This document shows, one piece after another, positions 35,220 to 44,574 of a stretch of 64,000 nucleotides of DNA (its first letter is position 1; each line of letters begins with the position of its first letter). The translations under genes and the position numbers were made by a program. Below the pieces are notes generated by a model, which saw only the letters and a program-made list of their open reading frames with translations, did no database searches and was not told the origin of the DNA. This stretch comes from Gammaproteobacteria bacterium (lineage in GTDB: Bacteria; Pseudomonadota; Gammaproteobacteria; Enterobacterales; Alteromonadaceae): the NCBI GenBank assembly GCA_018826295.1, contig JAHJZX010000035.1:62001-126000 (forward strand). Direction: 5' to 3'.

Positions 35220-36697
35220 TACTGCGCAGCCTTAACCATTTCGGTGTTAAACAGTTCGGCGTTAAACAGCTCGCGCACATCGCGCGCGCCCCAGTGCGGA
35301 AAATGCTTACGGATCAGCGCATTTAATTCCAGTTCAAAGGCACTGATATCGCCGCTGGCGGCTTTTTCTTCAGCCAAAACATTCTGAATTAAACCGGCAG
35401 CAACAGTGGCGTTGGTTAAGCGGTCGATCAACACAAAGTTACCGGTACCAGGCTGGTTGCGGAAGGTATCCAGCGGCAGTGTCTCGGTCAGTTCCAGCTC
35501 GACCAGGGCAATATCATTCATTGCCACCTGCTCAGCCGTTTCCTGCGCCAGGGTATTCACATTAACTTTGTGGTTCAGCCGGTTAATGCTGACACTGCTT
35601 TTGCGCGTCGCCAGTTTTAAATCGTACAAGCGGCCGGTTTGCAGTGGCTGATCGTTAAACCACACCACATAAGCCAGTGCCCGGTTAGTCAGGTTTACGC
35701 TGTCTTCTGACGGCACCAGCCAGTCGCCACGGCTGATATCGATTTCATCATTCAGCGTCAGCGTTATGGCTTCACCGGCTACAGCAGATGGCTGCTCGCC
35801 GGCAAAGGTAACAATTTGCTTAATAGTACTTTTTTTACCGGACGGATAAGCCGTTACCGCCTGACCTACCGCTAAACGGCCGCTCACCAGGGTGCCGGCA
35901 AAACCGCGAAAATCCAGATCTGGCCGGTTTACATACTGCACCGGAAAACGCGTCGCTGCGCCGCCACGTTGTGGTATTGGCAGGGTTTCCAGTCGTGGTA
36001 GCAAGGCGGTGCCGCTGTACCAGGGCATATTGGCCGACAAGGTTAAAATGTTTTCGCCTTTTAAGGCGCTGATCGGTATCACATCTACCGTTGGCACCTG
36101 CAATTGTGCCATCAGCGCCTGCACGTCCTGTACTATGGCGTTGTAGGTTTGCTGGCTGTAGCCGACAATATCCATCTTATTTACAGCAACAATTAAGTGC
36201 TTAATACCCAGCAAAGCACAGATAAAGCTGTGACGGCGGGTTTGGGTTTGCACGCCATAGCGGGCGTCAATCAGCAGTATCGCCACATCTGAGGTAGAAG
36301 CACCGGTGGCCATATTACGGGTGTATTGCTCGTGGCCCGGTGTATCGGCCAGAATAAACTTGCGCTCGGTAGTCGAAAAATAGCGGTATGCCACATCAAT
36401 GGTAATACCCTGCTCGCGCTCGGCCTGTAAGCCGTCAACCAGCATTGCCAGCTCTAACTCGCCTTCGCTGTTACGGCCTTTATGGTCGCGTTTTAGCGCA
36501 TCCAGCTGATCATCATACAGTTGTTGGCTGTCGTGCAGCAGGCGGCCGATTAAGGTGCTTTTGCCATCATCCACGCTGCCGCAGGTCAGAACCCGCAGCA
36601 GGCCTTTGTCCTGATGCTGCTGCAAGTAACCACGAATACCCAGACTGTTTAACTGCTCGTTTAACGAGGTAACAGAGGCTAAATTTACTACAGACAT
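35219..36697 (-). CDS. cysN: Sulfate adenylyltransferase GTPase subunit
   Basis: 492 residues, EF-Tu-like GTPase: G1 CGSVDDGKSTLIGRLLHDSQ, G3 ADTPGHEQYTRNM, G4 VNKMDIVGYS. Couples GTP hydrolysis to APS formation with CysD. No fused C-terminal APS kinase; kinase is the separate cysC. One-base overlap with cysD (TGATG) and with the permease gene. Confidence 0.95.
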   Translation of the reverse strand: MSVVNLASVTSLNEQLNSLGIRGYLQQHQDKGLLRVLTCGSVDDGKSTLIGRLLHDSQQLYDDQLDALKRDHKGRNSEGELELAMLVDGLQAEREQGITIDVAYRYFSTTERKFILADTPGHEQYTRNMATGASTSDVAILLIDARYGVQTQTRRHSFICALLGIKHLIVAVNKMDIVGYSQQTYNAIVQDVQALMAQLQVPTVDVIPISALKGENILTLSANMPWYSGTALLPRLETLPIPQRGGAATRFPVQYVNRPDLDFRGFAGTLVSGRLAVGQAVTAYPSGKKSTIKQIVTFAGEQPSAVAGEAITLTLNDEIDISRGDWLVPSEDSVNLTNRALAYVVWFNDQPLQTGRLYDLKLATRKSSVSINRLNHKVNVNTLAQETAEQVAMNDIALVELELTETLPLDTFRNQPGTGNFVLIDRLTNATVAAGLIQNVLAEEKAASGDISAFELELNALIRKHFPHWGARDVRELFNAELFNTEMVKAAQ

Positions 36698-37608
36698 CAG
36701 AAGTACCCCTCGCGTTTTTTCAATTCCATACCGGATTGGTCCTGGTCAATCACCCGGCCCTGCCGTTCCGACGTGCGGGCGCGCAGCATCTCTTCCACTA
36801 TGCCTTCCAGCGTGTCGGCGCTGGATTCAATGGCACCGGTTAGCGGGTAACAGCCCAGTGTTCTGAAACGTACCGATTTCATTTGCGGTACTTCGCCCGG
36901 CTCCAGTGGCATACGCTCATCATCTACCATTATCAGGGTGCCGCTGCGCTCAACAACCGGGCGTGGCTTGGCCAGGTACAGTGGCACTATGTCGATATTT
37001 TCCTGCAGGATGTAAAGCCAGATATCCAGCTCGGTCCAGTTTGACAGCGGAAACACCCGGATGCTTTCGCCCTCATTAATGGCACCGTTGTAAATATTCC
37101 ACAGCTCGGGGCGCTGGTTTTTCGGATCCCAGCGGTGGTGCTTATCGCGAAACGAATACACCCGCTCTTTGGCGCGCGATTTCTCTTCATCACGGCGGGC
37201 GCCACCAAAGGCAGCATCAAAGCCGTACTTATTCAGCGCCTGTTTTAAGCCCTGGGTTTTCATCACATCAGTGTGCTTGGCACTGCCATGTACAAAGGGG
37301 TTTATATTCATCGCTAAGCCTTCCGGGTTTTTATGCACCAGCAGCTCAAAGTTGTACTCTTTGGCTAAGCGGTCACGAAACTCGATCATCTCGCGGAATT
37401 TCCAGTCGGTATCAACATGCAACAGCGGAAACGGGATTTTACCCGGCGCGAAGGCTTTACGCGCCAGATGCAGCAGTACCGACGAGTCTTTGCCAATCGA
37501 ATACAGCATTACCGGCTTTTTAAATTCGGCCGCTACTTCACGGAAAATATGGATGCTCTCGGCTTCCAACTGCTGTAAGTGCGACAAGGCACCTGCTAAC
37601 TCAGACAT
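36697..37608 (-). CDS. cysD: Sulfate adenylyltransferase catalytic subunit
   Basis: 303 residues. PP-loop of the PAPS reductase/ATP sulfurylase family in [39 protein letters not shown], and a C-terminal [20 protein letters not shown]. Makes APS from sulfate and ATP with CysN. 10 bp after cysG in the same operon. Confidence 0.96.
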   Translation of the reverse strand: MSELAGALSHLQQLEAESIHIFREVAAEFKKPVMLYSIGKDSSVLLHLARKAFAPGKIPFPLLHVDTDWKFREMIEFRDRLAKEYNFELLVHKNPEGLAMNINPFVHGSAKHTDVMKTQGLKQALNKYGFDAAFGGARRDEEKSRAKERVYSFRDKHHRWDPKNQRPELWNIYNGAINEGESIRVFPLSNWTELDIWLYILQENIDIVPLYLAKPRPVVERSGTLIMVDDERMPLEPGEVPQMKSVRFRTLGCYPLTGAIESSADTLEGIVEEMLRARTSERQGRVIDQDQSGMELKKREGYF

Positions 37609-37618
37609 TTCTTGTTCC

Positions 37619-39040
37619 TCATGCCATCCGGGTCAGAGTCTGGCCAAATACCGCCGCTTGCGGCTTTTGACCAAACCAATGTAAATCTTGTTGAAGTGCT
37701 ACCACTTCGCCTATCACCAGCAAGGCCGGTGAGCTGATTTGCTGTTGTGCCACCAAATCGGCCAGTTGTTGCAAGCTGCCACTGACAATGCGCTGCTCTG
37801 GCCGGGTGCCGTTTTCAATAATGGCCACTGGCGTGTTTGCACTGCGTCCGGCGGCCAGCAACTGTTGCTGAATATGGCCGGCTTTCATCAGGCCCATATA
37901 AATGACCAGTGTCTGGTTGGCTCTGCTCATGCTGTGCCAATCGGGCTCGACGCCATCCGGCCGGCAATGCCCGGTAACAAACTGCACACTCTGAGCATAG
38001 TCACGGTGTGTCAGCGGTATGCCGGCATAGGCCGCACAACCGGCTGCAGCGGTCACGCCAGGCACCACCTGAAACGCAATGTCATGCGGTAACAGTGCCT
38101 GAATTTCCTCGCCGCCGCGGCCAAAAATAAACGGGTCACCGCCTTTTAAGCGGCAAACTTTCTTGCCGGCCAGCGCTAAATCAATCAGTAACTGGTTGGT
38201 GTCCTGCTGTGGTACCGAGTGGTCGCCGGCTTTTTTACCCACGCAAATGCGCTCGGCGTCACGGCGCACTAACTCCATAATCGGTGCTGACACCAGGTAG
38301 TCATACACCACCACATCGGCTTGTTGCATCAGCTGCAGCGCTTTTAACGTCAACAGCTCCGGATCGCCGGGGCCGGCACCCACCACATAAACTTCACCGG
38401 CTTGTGTCTGCGGCTGGTCCAGTAACTGCGCCAGGCGCTGTTCTGCCTGCGGTAACTGATTCGCCTGCACGTCACGCACGACGTCTGAATCAAACACTTT
38501 TTCCCAAAACTGGCGCCGCGCCGCAAAGCCGCTTATTTTCGCTTTTACCTGGCTGCGAAAGCGGCCGACTAATTCGGCCAAAGGCCCCAAATGCTGCGGC
38601 AATAAGGCTTCGAGCTTTTCGCGTAAGCGCCTTGCCAGCACCGGCGCAGTACCAAAGCTGGATATGGCAATTAAAATCGGGCTGCGATCGATTATCGACG
38701 GGAAAATAAAACCGCATTTAGGCTGATCATCTACCGTGTTCACCAGCATATTGCGTGCTGTGGCTGCTGTATAAACTGCGGTGTTAACTTCATCATCGTC
38801 GGTGGCGGCAATGACCAGTAACTTGCCATCCAGTAGCGCAGGGCTAAAGTAGCCAGTAATTAATTCGGCCTTACCTTGTTGCTGCCACTGCACAAACTCA
38901 GCGGCAAACTCGGGCGCCACTACTGTTAATTTGGCACCGGCGCTTAGCAGAGTACCGGCTTTGCGCAGTGCTACCGAGCCGCCGCCGACAATCAGCACCG
39001 CTTTATCGGTTAACTTTACAAATAAAGGTAAATACTGCAC
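37619..39040 (-). CDS. cysG: Siroheme synthase
   Basis: 473 residues, bifunctional. N-terminal precorrin-2 dehydrogenase/ferrochelatase ([20 protein letters not shown]), C-terminal uroporphyrinogen-III methyltransferase ([57 protein letters not shown]). Makes the siroheme needed by CysI (46181). First gene of the minus-strand cys operon; diverges from the borosin operon. Confidence 0.95.
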   Translation of the reverse strand: MQYLPLFVKLTDKAVLIVGGGSVALRKAGTLLSAGAKLTVVAPEFAAEFVQWQQQGKAELITGYFSPALLDGKLLVIAATDDDEVNTAVYTAATARNMLVNTVDDQPKCGFIFPSIIDRSPILIAISSFGTAPVLARRLREKLEALLPQHLGPLAELVGRFRSQVKAKISGFAARRQFWEKVFDSDVVRDVQANQLPQAEQRLAQLLDQPQTQAGEVYVVGAGPGDPELLTLKALQLMQQADVVVYDYLVSAPIMELVRRDAERICVGKKAGDHSVPQQDTNQLLIDLALAGKKVCRLKGGDPFIFGRGGEEIQALLPHDIAFQVVPGVTAAAGCAAYAGIPLTHRDYAQSVQFVTGHCRPDGVEPDWHSMSRANQTLVIYMGLMKAGHIQQQLLAAGRSANTPVAIIENGTRPEQRIVSGSLQQLADLVAQQQISSPALLVIGEVVALQQDLHWFGQKPQAAVFGQTLTRMA

Positions 39041-39147
39041 ACCAGCTCCGGCTATCAGGTTGCTACAAAGATTTCAGGTTGGCAGAATAGCCGTCTGCAT
39101 GGCTTTTATAAAATAGTTAATTACGCTCACATATAACTAAAAGGAAT

Positions 39148-39186
39148 TAATGCGCCAGCTTATATGCTTATGCGCTGGTTGCATTA
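39148..39186. promoter_or_regulatory. Inverted repeat between cysG and the borosin operon
   Basis: TAATGC-G-CCAGC (39148-39159) is complementary to GCTGG-TT-GCATTA (39174-39186), with a 14-nt spacer. It sits 118 bp before the borosin precursor start and 108 bp before cysG in the divergent gap. It could be an operator or an RNA hairpin in either leader; no known binding-site family is recognised. Confidence 0.4.
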
Positions 39187-39303
39187 GAGCAATAGTCTGG
39201 CCGCCTGTTGTCAGCCGCAGTTATTTACACTAAAGTACTGCGCAGCGCTAAGTGCGCACCGCATAACGGAATAACAATATTATTAAGCAGAGACGGAGTC
39301 GCT

Positions 39304-39510
39304 ATGTCAGGTTTAAGCAAGTTTATTGAAGAATTAGCCACCAATCCTAAGTTACAGCAGGAATACGCGACCGCGCCGGCGCAAGCGCTGCAAAACTACG
39401 GCCTGCAAAAACACGAAGTAGAAGCGGTGTTATCAGGTGATAAAGCTCAGGTAGAAAAGCTAACGGGTAAAGCAGTTAGCCCGGTGATGTTTTACTTCCC
39501 AGTAAAATAG
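39304..39510 (+). CDS. Split-borosin RiPP precursor peptide (SonA-like)
   Basis: 68 residues from the ATG at 39304, which has ACGGAG upstream; the frame is open from 39208 but that start has no support. N-terminus MSGLSKFIEELATNPKLQQE and the segment NYGLQKHEVEAVLSGD align with SonA of Shewanella oneidensis (MSGLSDFFTQLG..., HGLTDEQINAVMTGD) without gaps. This is the helical borosin-binding domain. The C-terminal core is SPVMFYFPVK. Alignment with SonA, whose residues 63 and 65 are alpha-N-methylated, puts Phe63 and Phe65 at the equivalent places. The comparison is from memory. The stop is 7 bp before the diguanylate cyclase gene; the methyltransferase is the third gene. Annotated by context and similarity as the substrate of the protein at 41231. 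Confidence 0.88.
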   Translation: MSGLSKFIEELATNPKLQQEYATAPAQALQNYGLQKHEVEAVLSGDKAQVEKLTGKAVSPVMFYFPVK

Positions 39511-39516
39511 TCTGCC

Positions 39517-41238
39517 GTGACAGGCTTTGGAAAGAGCCTTTTTGTAGCATGCGCACTGCTTTCTGGTGCGTATGCACATTCCACAACTACAGCCGATGTA
39601 GATCAAATTTTGCGGTCAGCAGAATTGCTCCGGACCAGCGATCCTACAAATGCCCGTCAAACCTTGGATAAGTTAGAAAATATAACGCTAACTTTGAAGC
39701 AAGAACATCAGTATATTTTCATTAAAGCATATCTGTATGCTATTCAAGGCAGGCTCAGCGATGCTATTAGCTTGGCTGAATCAATTAAAAGTAGTCCTTT
39801 TATTGACAGTAATACGAAAGCAAACCTATTGCTTGCCAATATGCATGAGTCAATCAAGCAGTTTGGTAAAGCTTATAGTTTTTTGTACGAAGCCATAAAA
39901 AGTGTTGGAGACATTAACGACAGTACTCTTCGTGCCAATGTTTATACTGTTGCTGCTCAACTTCATATCAGTGCTGGTGTGTACGATAAAGCGCTTAACT
40001 ACGCTAAATTAATTGCTGAAGCTTCAAAAACAGATCGTGAACTCTGTATCAGTGCCGTGTTGCAAACACATGCTTTAGTGCGGTTACGTCAATCTTACCC
40101 TGTTGATCTGACAACTAATGCGAAAAATCTATGCGAAAAGGCTATGGAGCCTTTAATGGCACACACCCTGCAGCAATTTAAAGCGGAAGTGGATATTAAT
40201 ACCGACCCGGCGGCGGTTAAAGCCAGTATGCAAGCCATGTTGCCCGAGCTGGAGCAAATCGGCTTTCCTTATGCCATCTTACGCAGCCGCTACTTTTTAG
40301 GTTATGCCCAGTTGCAGCTGAATGAATTGCCAGCTGCATTGGCAGAACTGCAGCAGGTACAACAACTGGCCGCTAAGTTGCGCGACAGCCGCACAGAAAA
40401 CCAAGCCCTGTTATTGCTAGCCCAACTGCATGAAAAACAGGGCGATACAGTGGCGGCTGCCCAGGCCTATAAGCAACATATTAGCGCGCTAAATGCCTAT
40501 ATCGACGAATATAAACAGCGCAGCGTGGCCTATTATCTGGCGCAGGCTGATTTTATGGAAAGCGAAAACAAACTGGCATTGCTGCAAAGCCAAAACGAGC
40601 TGCTGCAACTGGAAAGTAAACTGCAGCGCGATGAGAAGGTACGCACCGGGCTTATTTCTGTGGCTTTGCTTACCTTGCTGCTGCTGGTTATTTATGTGCT
40701 AAACAGCAAGCGGGTGGCACTAAACCGCCTGGCTACTACCGACTTTTTAACCCGTTTGTTTAACCGGCGCTATTTTAACCAAACCGTAAGCCGTCAGTTG
40801 CAAAACCGCCGCCAGCAAGACCAGCACAGCCTGGTGGTGTTTGATATTGATTTATTTAAACAAATTAACGACCAATACGGCCACGCCACCGGCGATAAAG
40901 TGCTGCAGGCCATAGCACAGCGCTGCCAGCAGCACATTCGCAAACAAGACATACTGGCACGGATGGGCGGTGAAGAATTTGCACTGTTTTTACCCGGCTG
41001 CGACCTGGCGCATGCCAAACATATTGCCGAGCTTTGCCGCAGCAGTATAGCCGCCACGCCGGTGCAACTGGACGAGCTGCACGTGATGGTGAGCGCCAGC
41101 TTTGGCATTGCCAGTAGCAGCAACGCTGATTTTGATAAGCTGCTGCAACAGGCCGATGCTGCCTTGTATCGCGCCAAAGCGGCGGGGCGTAATTGTGTCG
41201 AAGTGGCGCACTCGGGCGGCCAGACTGACAATGTCTGA
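39517..41238 (+). CDS. TPR-GGDEF diguanylate cyclase within the borosin operon
   Basis: 573 residues, GTG start. Signal peptide (GKSLFVACALLSGAYAHS); helical TPR-like periplasmic region (about 25-340); coiled coil; membrane helix (about 378-396, LISVALLTLLLLVIYVL); cytoplasmic GGDEF domain. Active-site GGEEF at 484-488 and inhibitory I-site RKQD at 475-478, so it should make c-di-GMP and be product-inhibited. Begins 7 bp after the precursor and overlaps the methyltransferase by 8 bp, so all three are one operon. The first 600 bp are clearly more AT-rich than the remainder, suggesting that the sensor part was acquired separately. The ligand sensed is unknown. Confidence 0.9.
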   Translation: MTGFGKSLFVACALLSGAYAHSTTTADVDQILRSAELLRTSDPTNARQTLDKLENITLTLKQEHQYIFIKAYLYAIQGRLSDAISLAESIKSSPFIDSNTKANLLLANMHESIKQFGKAYSFLYEAIKSVGDINDSTLRANVYTVAAQLHISAGVYDKALNYAKLIAEASKTDRELCISAVLQTHALVRLRQSYPVDLTTNAKNLCEKAMEPLMAHTLQQFKAEVDINTDPAAVKASMQAMLPELEQIGFPYAILRSRYFLGYAQLQLNELPAALAELQQVQQLAAKLRDSRTENQALLLLAQLHEKQGDTVAAAQAYKQHISALNAYIDEYKQRSVAYYLAQADFMESENKLALLQSQNELLQLESKLQRDEKVRTGLISVALLTLLLLVIYVLNSKRVALNRLATTDFLTRLFNRRYFNQTVSRQLQNRRQQDQHSLVVFDIDLFKQINDQYGHATGDKVLQAIAQRCQQHIRKQDILARMGGEEFALFLPGCDLAHAKHIAELCRSSIAATPVQLDELHVMVSASFGIASSSNADFDKLLQQADAALYRAKAAGRNCVEVAHSGGQTDNV

Positions 41239-42031
41239 AGCTGGCCGCTTAACCTGCATTGGCCTGGGTATTACGCTGGGCAGCCAGTTAACTGAGCTGG
41301 CGCGTAATCAGCTGGCGGCGGCAGATGTGGTGTTTTTTCATAGCAATACCCATTACCTGGCCGGTTTTTTACAGCAAATAAACCCCAAGCTGGTCGATTT
41401 GCAGCCGTTTTACCAACCGGGCCAACCGCGTAGCCACAGTTATCAGGCCATGCTGGATGCCGTAATTGCCGCAGTCACCGCTGGCCAGAACGTGGTGTGG
41501 GCCTGTTATGGCCACCCGGGTGTGGCCAGCTGGCCGCCGCATGAAGCGATACGCCAGCTAACGGCACAGGGTTATAGCGCGAAAATGCAGGCGGGAATTG
41601 CTGCTGACGCTTGCTTGTATGCCGATTTAGGCATAGACCCGTTAGCTGAAGGCTGCCAGCAGTTTGAAGCCAGCCAGTTTTTGTTTTATCAGCGCACAGT
41701 AGATGTGTCGGCTTATCTGATTTTATGGCAGGTGGCGATAGCCGGTGATTTTAGCCTGGCACGGCTGCAAAGCGACAGTAGTTACATTGACATCCTGTGT
41801 CAGCATTTGCAGCAGTGGTACCCGCCAGGCCATCAGGTTATCTTGTATGAAGCCGCCGACTTAGCCATTTGGCAGCACCGGGCCGAGCCTATCCCGTTAT
41901 CGGCACTGGCACAGGCCCGGCTAAATCAAATTACTACGCTGGTGATCCCGCCGCTGCGACCAAAAAGCATTAACCGGCAAATGCTGGATAAACTCGGCGT
42001 ACCGGCAGATCACCCGCTACGGCAGGTATAA
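41231..42031 (+). CDS. Borosin-type peptide alpha-N-methyltransferase (SonM-like)
   Basis: 266 residues of the tetrapyrrole-methylase fold, but of the peptide-modifying branch. LTCIGLGITLGSQLTELARN is the SAM-domain start; VVWACYGHPGVASWPPHEAI, AKMQAGIAADACLYADLGID and GCQQFEASQFLFYQR match SonM nearly residue by residue. Tyr61, Arg67, Tyr71 and Tyr93 correspond to the catalytic Tyr/Arg/Tyr/Tyr of SonM and OphMA. Expected to methylate backbone amides of the 68-aa precursor iteratively using SAM. No precursor is fused, so it is a split system. Start ATG at 41231; frame extends upstream only inside the cyclase gene. Neighbour of cysG, but not a cobalamin or siroheme enzyme. Confidence 0.88.
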   Translation: MSEAGRLTCIGLGITLGSQLTELARNQLAAADVVFFHSNTHYLAGFLQQINPKLVDLQPFYQPGQPRSHSYQAMLDAVIAAVTAGQNVVWACYGHPGVASWPPHEAIRQLTAQGYSAKMQAGIAADACLYADLGIDPLAEGCQQFEASQFLFYQRTVDVSAYLILWQVAIAGDFSLARLQSDSSYIDILCQHLQQWYPPGHQVILYEAADLAIWQHRAEPIPLSALAQARLNQITTLVIPPLRPKSINRQMLDKLGVPADHPLRQV

Positions 42032-42035
42032 AAAA

Positions 42036-42055
42036 GCGGCAACCGAAGTTGCCGC
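42036..42055. terminator. Terminator behind ahpF, adjoining the methyltransferase stop
   Basis: Perfect hairpin GCGGCAAC-CGAA-GTTGCCGC. On the minus strand it is followed by TTTTTT, so it should end the ahpF transcript; on the plus strand it is followed only by AAAAC, so it may act as a weak terminator for the borosin operon. It starts 4 bp after the methyltransferase stop codon. Confidence 0.85.
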
Positions 42056-42102
42056 AAAACAGAGAGTGGAGATGAAACGAAAAGCTATTAACCGTTAGCG
42101 CT

Positions 42103-43647
42103 TTAGTTGCGGATCATATAGTCAAAGGCACCCAGCGCCGCTGTCGCACCCGAGCCCATGGCGATAATAATTTGTTTGTACGGTGCTGTAGTCGCATCAC
42201 CGGCCGCAAATACGCCAGGTATTGAGGTTTGGCCGCGCTCGTCGACGATAATTTCACCACGTGGCGATAACTCTACTACACCGCGTAACCATTCGGTATT
42301 TGGCACCAGGCCTATCTGCACAAAGATACCAGCCAGCTCGATATGATGCTTATCACCGGTTTTGCGGTCGGTGTAGTTAATGCCGTTTACTTTGCTGCCG
42401 TCGCCGGTCACTTCGGTCGACTGCGCTTCAGTGATAATAGTGATATTGCCCATTGACTTGGCTTTCTTCACCAGTACCGCATCAGCACGCAGCTCAGCGG
42501 CAAATTCCAGCACGGTAACGTGCTCAACAATACCGGCTAAGTCGATAGCCGCTTCGATGCCAGAGTTACCGCCACCAATTACTGCCACCTTTTTACCTTT
42601 AAACAGCGGGCCATCGCAGTGCGGGCAGTAGGCGACGCCTTTACCACGGTATTCCTGCTCGCCGGGCACGTTCATTTCTCTCCAGCGTGCGCCCGGGCTT
42701 AAAATCAGCGTTTTGCTGTTAAGCACGGCACCGTTTTGCAGCTCCAGCTGTACCTTGCCGTCTTTACGCAACGCAACCGCGCGTTGGTTATTCATAATAT
42801 CGACGTTATATTCACGCACATGGGCTTCTAAGCTGTTAACCAGTTTTGGCCCCTCGGTGTATTGCACCGAGATAAAGTTTTCAATGCCGACGGTATCGGC
42901 TACCTGTCCACCAAAGCGCTCGGCTACGATACCGGTGTTTAAACCTTTACGGGCAGCGTAAATAGAAGCTGCAGCACCGGCCGGACCACCGCCAACCACT
43001 AACACATCAAAATCGGCTTTGTTTTTCAGTGCTTCGGCCTGGCGTTTTTCCGCGTTTACATCCAGTTTTTGGATGATTTTTTCCAGCGTAATGGCGCCCT
43101 GAGAAAACAGCTCGCCGTTTAAGTACACCGATGGCACGGCCATAATGTTTTTCTCGGCCACTTCTTGCTGGAACATAGCGCCATCGATCATCACGTTGGT
43201 AATGCCCGGGTTAATGGCCGACATGATATTCAGCGCCTGCACTACTTCCGGGCAGGTTTGGCAGCTCAACGACACATAAGTCTCAAAGGCGAAGCTGCCT
43301 TGTAACTGGCGGATTTGCTCTATGGTGTCAGCTTCCACTTTAATCGGGTGGCCACCACTATGCAGCAGTGCCAGTACCAGTGAGGTAAATTCATGGCCCA
43401 GCGGCACACCGGCAAAAGTAATGTGGGTGTCGTTAGCGACTGAGCGCACCAGCATGGCCGGTTTACGGCTCAGGGCATTGTCATCGCGGCGCAATGACAC
43501 TAAATCAGACAGTTCGGCAATGTCGCTTGCCAGAGCGTTTACTTCTGCGGCCTTGGCGCTATCGTCTAAAGATACCACCAGTTCAACCTGCGTTTTCAGG
43601 TTCTGCAGATAGGTTTTTAATTGTTGCTTCAGGTTAGTATCTAACAT
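42103..43647 (-). CDS. ahpF: Alkyl hydroperoxide reductase subunit F
   Basis: 514 residues. N-terminal thioredoxin-fold domain with Cys129-x2-Cys132 ([13 protein letters not shown]), FAD domain ([19 protein letters not shown]), redox-active CPHC in [22 protein letters not shown] site ([17 protein letters not shown]). Passes electrons from NADH to AhpC. 180 bp downstream of ahpC with hairpins between. Confidence 0.96.
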   Translation of the reverse strand: MLDTNLKQQLKTYLQNLKTQVELVVSLDDSAKAAEVNALASDIAELSDLVSLRRDDNALSRKPAMLVRSVANDTHITFAGVPLGHEFTSLVLALLHSGGHPIKVEADTIEQIRQLQGSFAFETYVSLSCQTCPEVVQALNIMSAINPGITNVMIDGAMFQQEVAEKNIMAVPSVYLNGELFSQGAITLEKIIQKLDVNAEKRQAEALKNKADFDVLVVGGGPAGAAASIYAARKGLNTGIVAERFGGQVADTVGIENFISVQYTEGPKLVNSLEAHVREYNVDIMNNQRAVALRKDGKVQLELQNGAVLNSKTLILSPGARWREMNVPGEQEYRGKGVAYCPHCDGPLFKGKKVAVIGGGNSGIEAAIDLAGIVEHVTVLEFAAELRADAVLVKKAKSMGNITIITEAQSTEVTGDGSKVNGINYTDRKTGDKHHIELAGIFVQIGLVPNTEWLRGVVELSPRGEIIVDERGQTSIPGVFAAGDATTAPYKQIIIAMGSGATAALGAFDYMIRN

Positions 43648-43702
43648 AATGACTCCGGTTTAGATAATTCAGATAGTGCGAAAAAAAGTCAGCCGCTAAG
43701 GT

Positions 43703-43725
43703 CGGGCTGGTGCAATACCAGCCCG
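43703..43725 (-). other. Hairpin between ahpC and ahpF
   Basis: Perfect 9-bp stem CGGGCTGGT/ACCAGCCCG with loop GCAAT. A second hairpin, GAAGCTG-GAAA-CAGCTTC, lies at 43751-43768. On the minus strand the first is followed 13 nt later by a T7 run. These may stabilise ahpC mRNA or partly terminate, giving more AhpC than AhpF. Confidence 0.55.
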
Positions 43726-43827
43726 TGCAAACAAGGGTGTTAGCAGTGGGGAAGCTGGAAACAGCTTCTTAACAGAGGAGCTGTTTGCCGCTTCCGGCAC
43801 TGCAGTTGCCTGCAGTTTGTAGCAAAG

Positions 43828-44394
43828 TTAGATTTTACCAACCAGGTCCAGTGAAGGAGCCAGAGTGGCTTCACCCGGAGTCCACTTAGCTGGACATACT
43901 TCGCCGTCGTGGTTAGCTACATACTGTGCAGCTTGTACTTTACGGAACAGTTCTGCTGCAGAGCGGCCGATACCTAAGTCGTGAATTTCAGCGACTTTGA
44001 TTTCGCCTTCTGGGTTAATTACGAAAGTACCGCGCAGTGCTAAACCTTCTTCTTCAATCATTACACCGAAGTTACGCGTGATAGTACCTGTTGGGTCACC
44101 GATCATTGGGTAGTTGATTTTCTTGATGGTTTCAGACGCATCGTGCCAGGCTTTGTGGGTGAAGTGAGTGTCAGTAGATACTGAGTACACTTCAACACCG
44201 ATTTCCTGGAATTTAGCGTAGAAATCAGCCAGATCGCCCAGTTCAGTTGGACATACGAAAGTGAAGTCAGCTGGGTAAAATACCACTACAGACCACTTGC
44301 CAGCTAAATCCTGATCAGAAACAGGAACAAACTTACCCTGATGAAAAGCAGTGGCTTTAAATGGTTTGATTTTAGTGTTGATAATAGAAGACAT
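43828..44394 (-). CDS. ahpC: Alkyl hydroperoxide reductase subunit C (peroxiredoxin)
   Basis: 188 residues, typical 2-Cys peroxiredoxin. Peroxidatic Cys48 in [20 protein letters not shown] and resolving Cys in [13 protein letters not shown]. Detoxifies peroxides with electrons from AhpF. GGAGC ribosome site upstream. Promoter and palindrome are noted upstream. Confidence 0.97.
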   Translation of the reverse strand: MSSIINTKIKPFKATAFHQGKFVPVSDQDLAGKWSVVVFYPADFTFVCPTELGDLADFYAKFQEIGVEVYSVSTDTHFTHKAWHDASETIKKINYPMIGDPTGTITRNFGVMIEEEGLALRGTFVINPEGEIKVAEIHDLGIGRSAAELFRKVQAAQYVANHDGEVCPAKWTPGEATLAPSLDLVGKI

Positions 44395-44441
44395 AGTCTT
44401 GCTCCTTTCGGTTAGTTAACAGTTCTTGTTTCAACGCCTGC

Positions 44442-44469
44442 AGTTTAACGCGCTACACCTTATTGTCAA
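44442..44469 (-). promoter_or_regulatory. ahpC promoter
   Basis: On the minus strand TTGACA (44464-44469) and TAAACT (44442-44447) with a 16-bp spacer, 48 bp before the ahpC start. The -35 hexamer matches consensus. Confidence 0.65.
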
Positions 44470-44492
44470 AACGAATAAAACAAATTGGTTTA

Positions 44493-44511
44493 ATCAATTT
44501 TTACGATTGAT
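44493..44511. promoter_or_regulatory. Possible OxyR-type operator upstream of ahpC
   Basis: ATCAAT-N7-ATTGAT, a perfect dyad of two 6-bp arms, 24 bp upstream of the ahpC -35 hexamer. LysR-type activators such as OxyR bind spaced dyads here in relatives. Assignment to OxyR is inference from gene and position. Confidence 0.45.
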
Positions 44512-44574
44512 ATTAACCTGACGCAGCCTGGCTATAGATAGGGGCGGCTTACGGGTTTCTCAACGGGGCTGGCG

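Noticed and set aside
39208-39303. Upstream extension of the precursor ORF
   Set aside because: No ribosome site at the early start and the extension does not resemble SonA; ATG 39304 has ACGGAG and matches the family N-terminus.
41231-42031. Reading this as a cobalamin or siroheme methyltransferase because cysG is near
   Set aside because: It lacks the [13 protein letters not shown] motif of uroporphyrinogen methylases and matches SonM in YGHPGV, ADLGIDP and FEASQF; cysG already supplies the siroheme step and is on the other strand.
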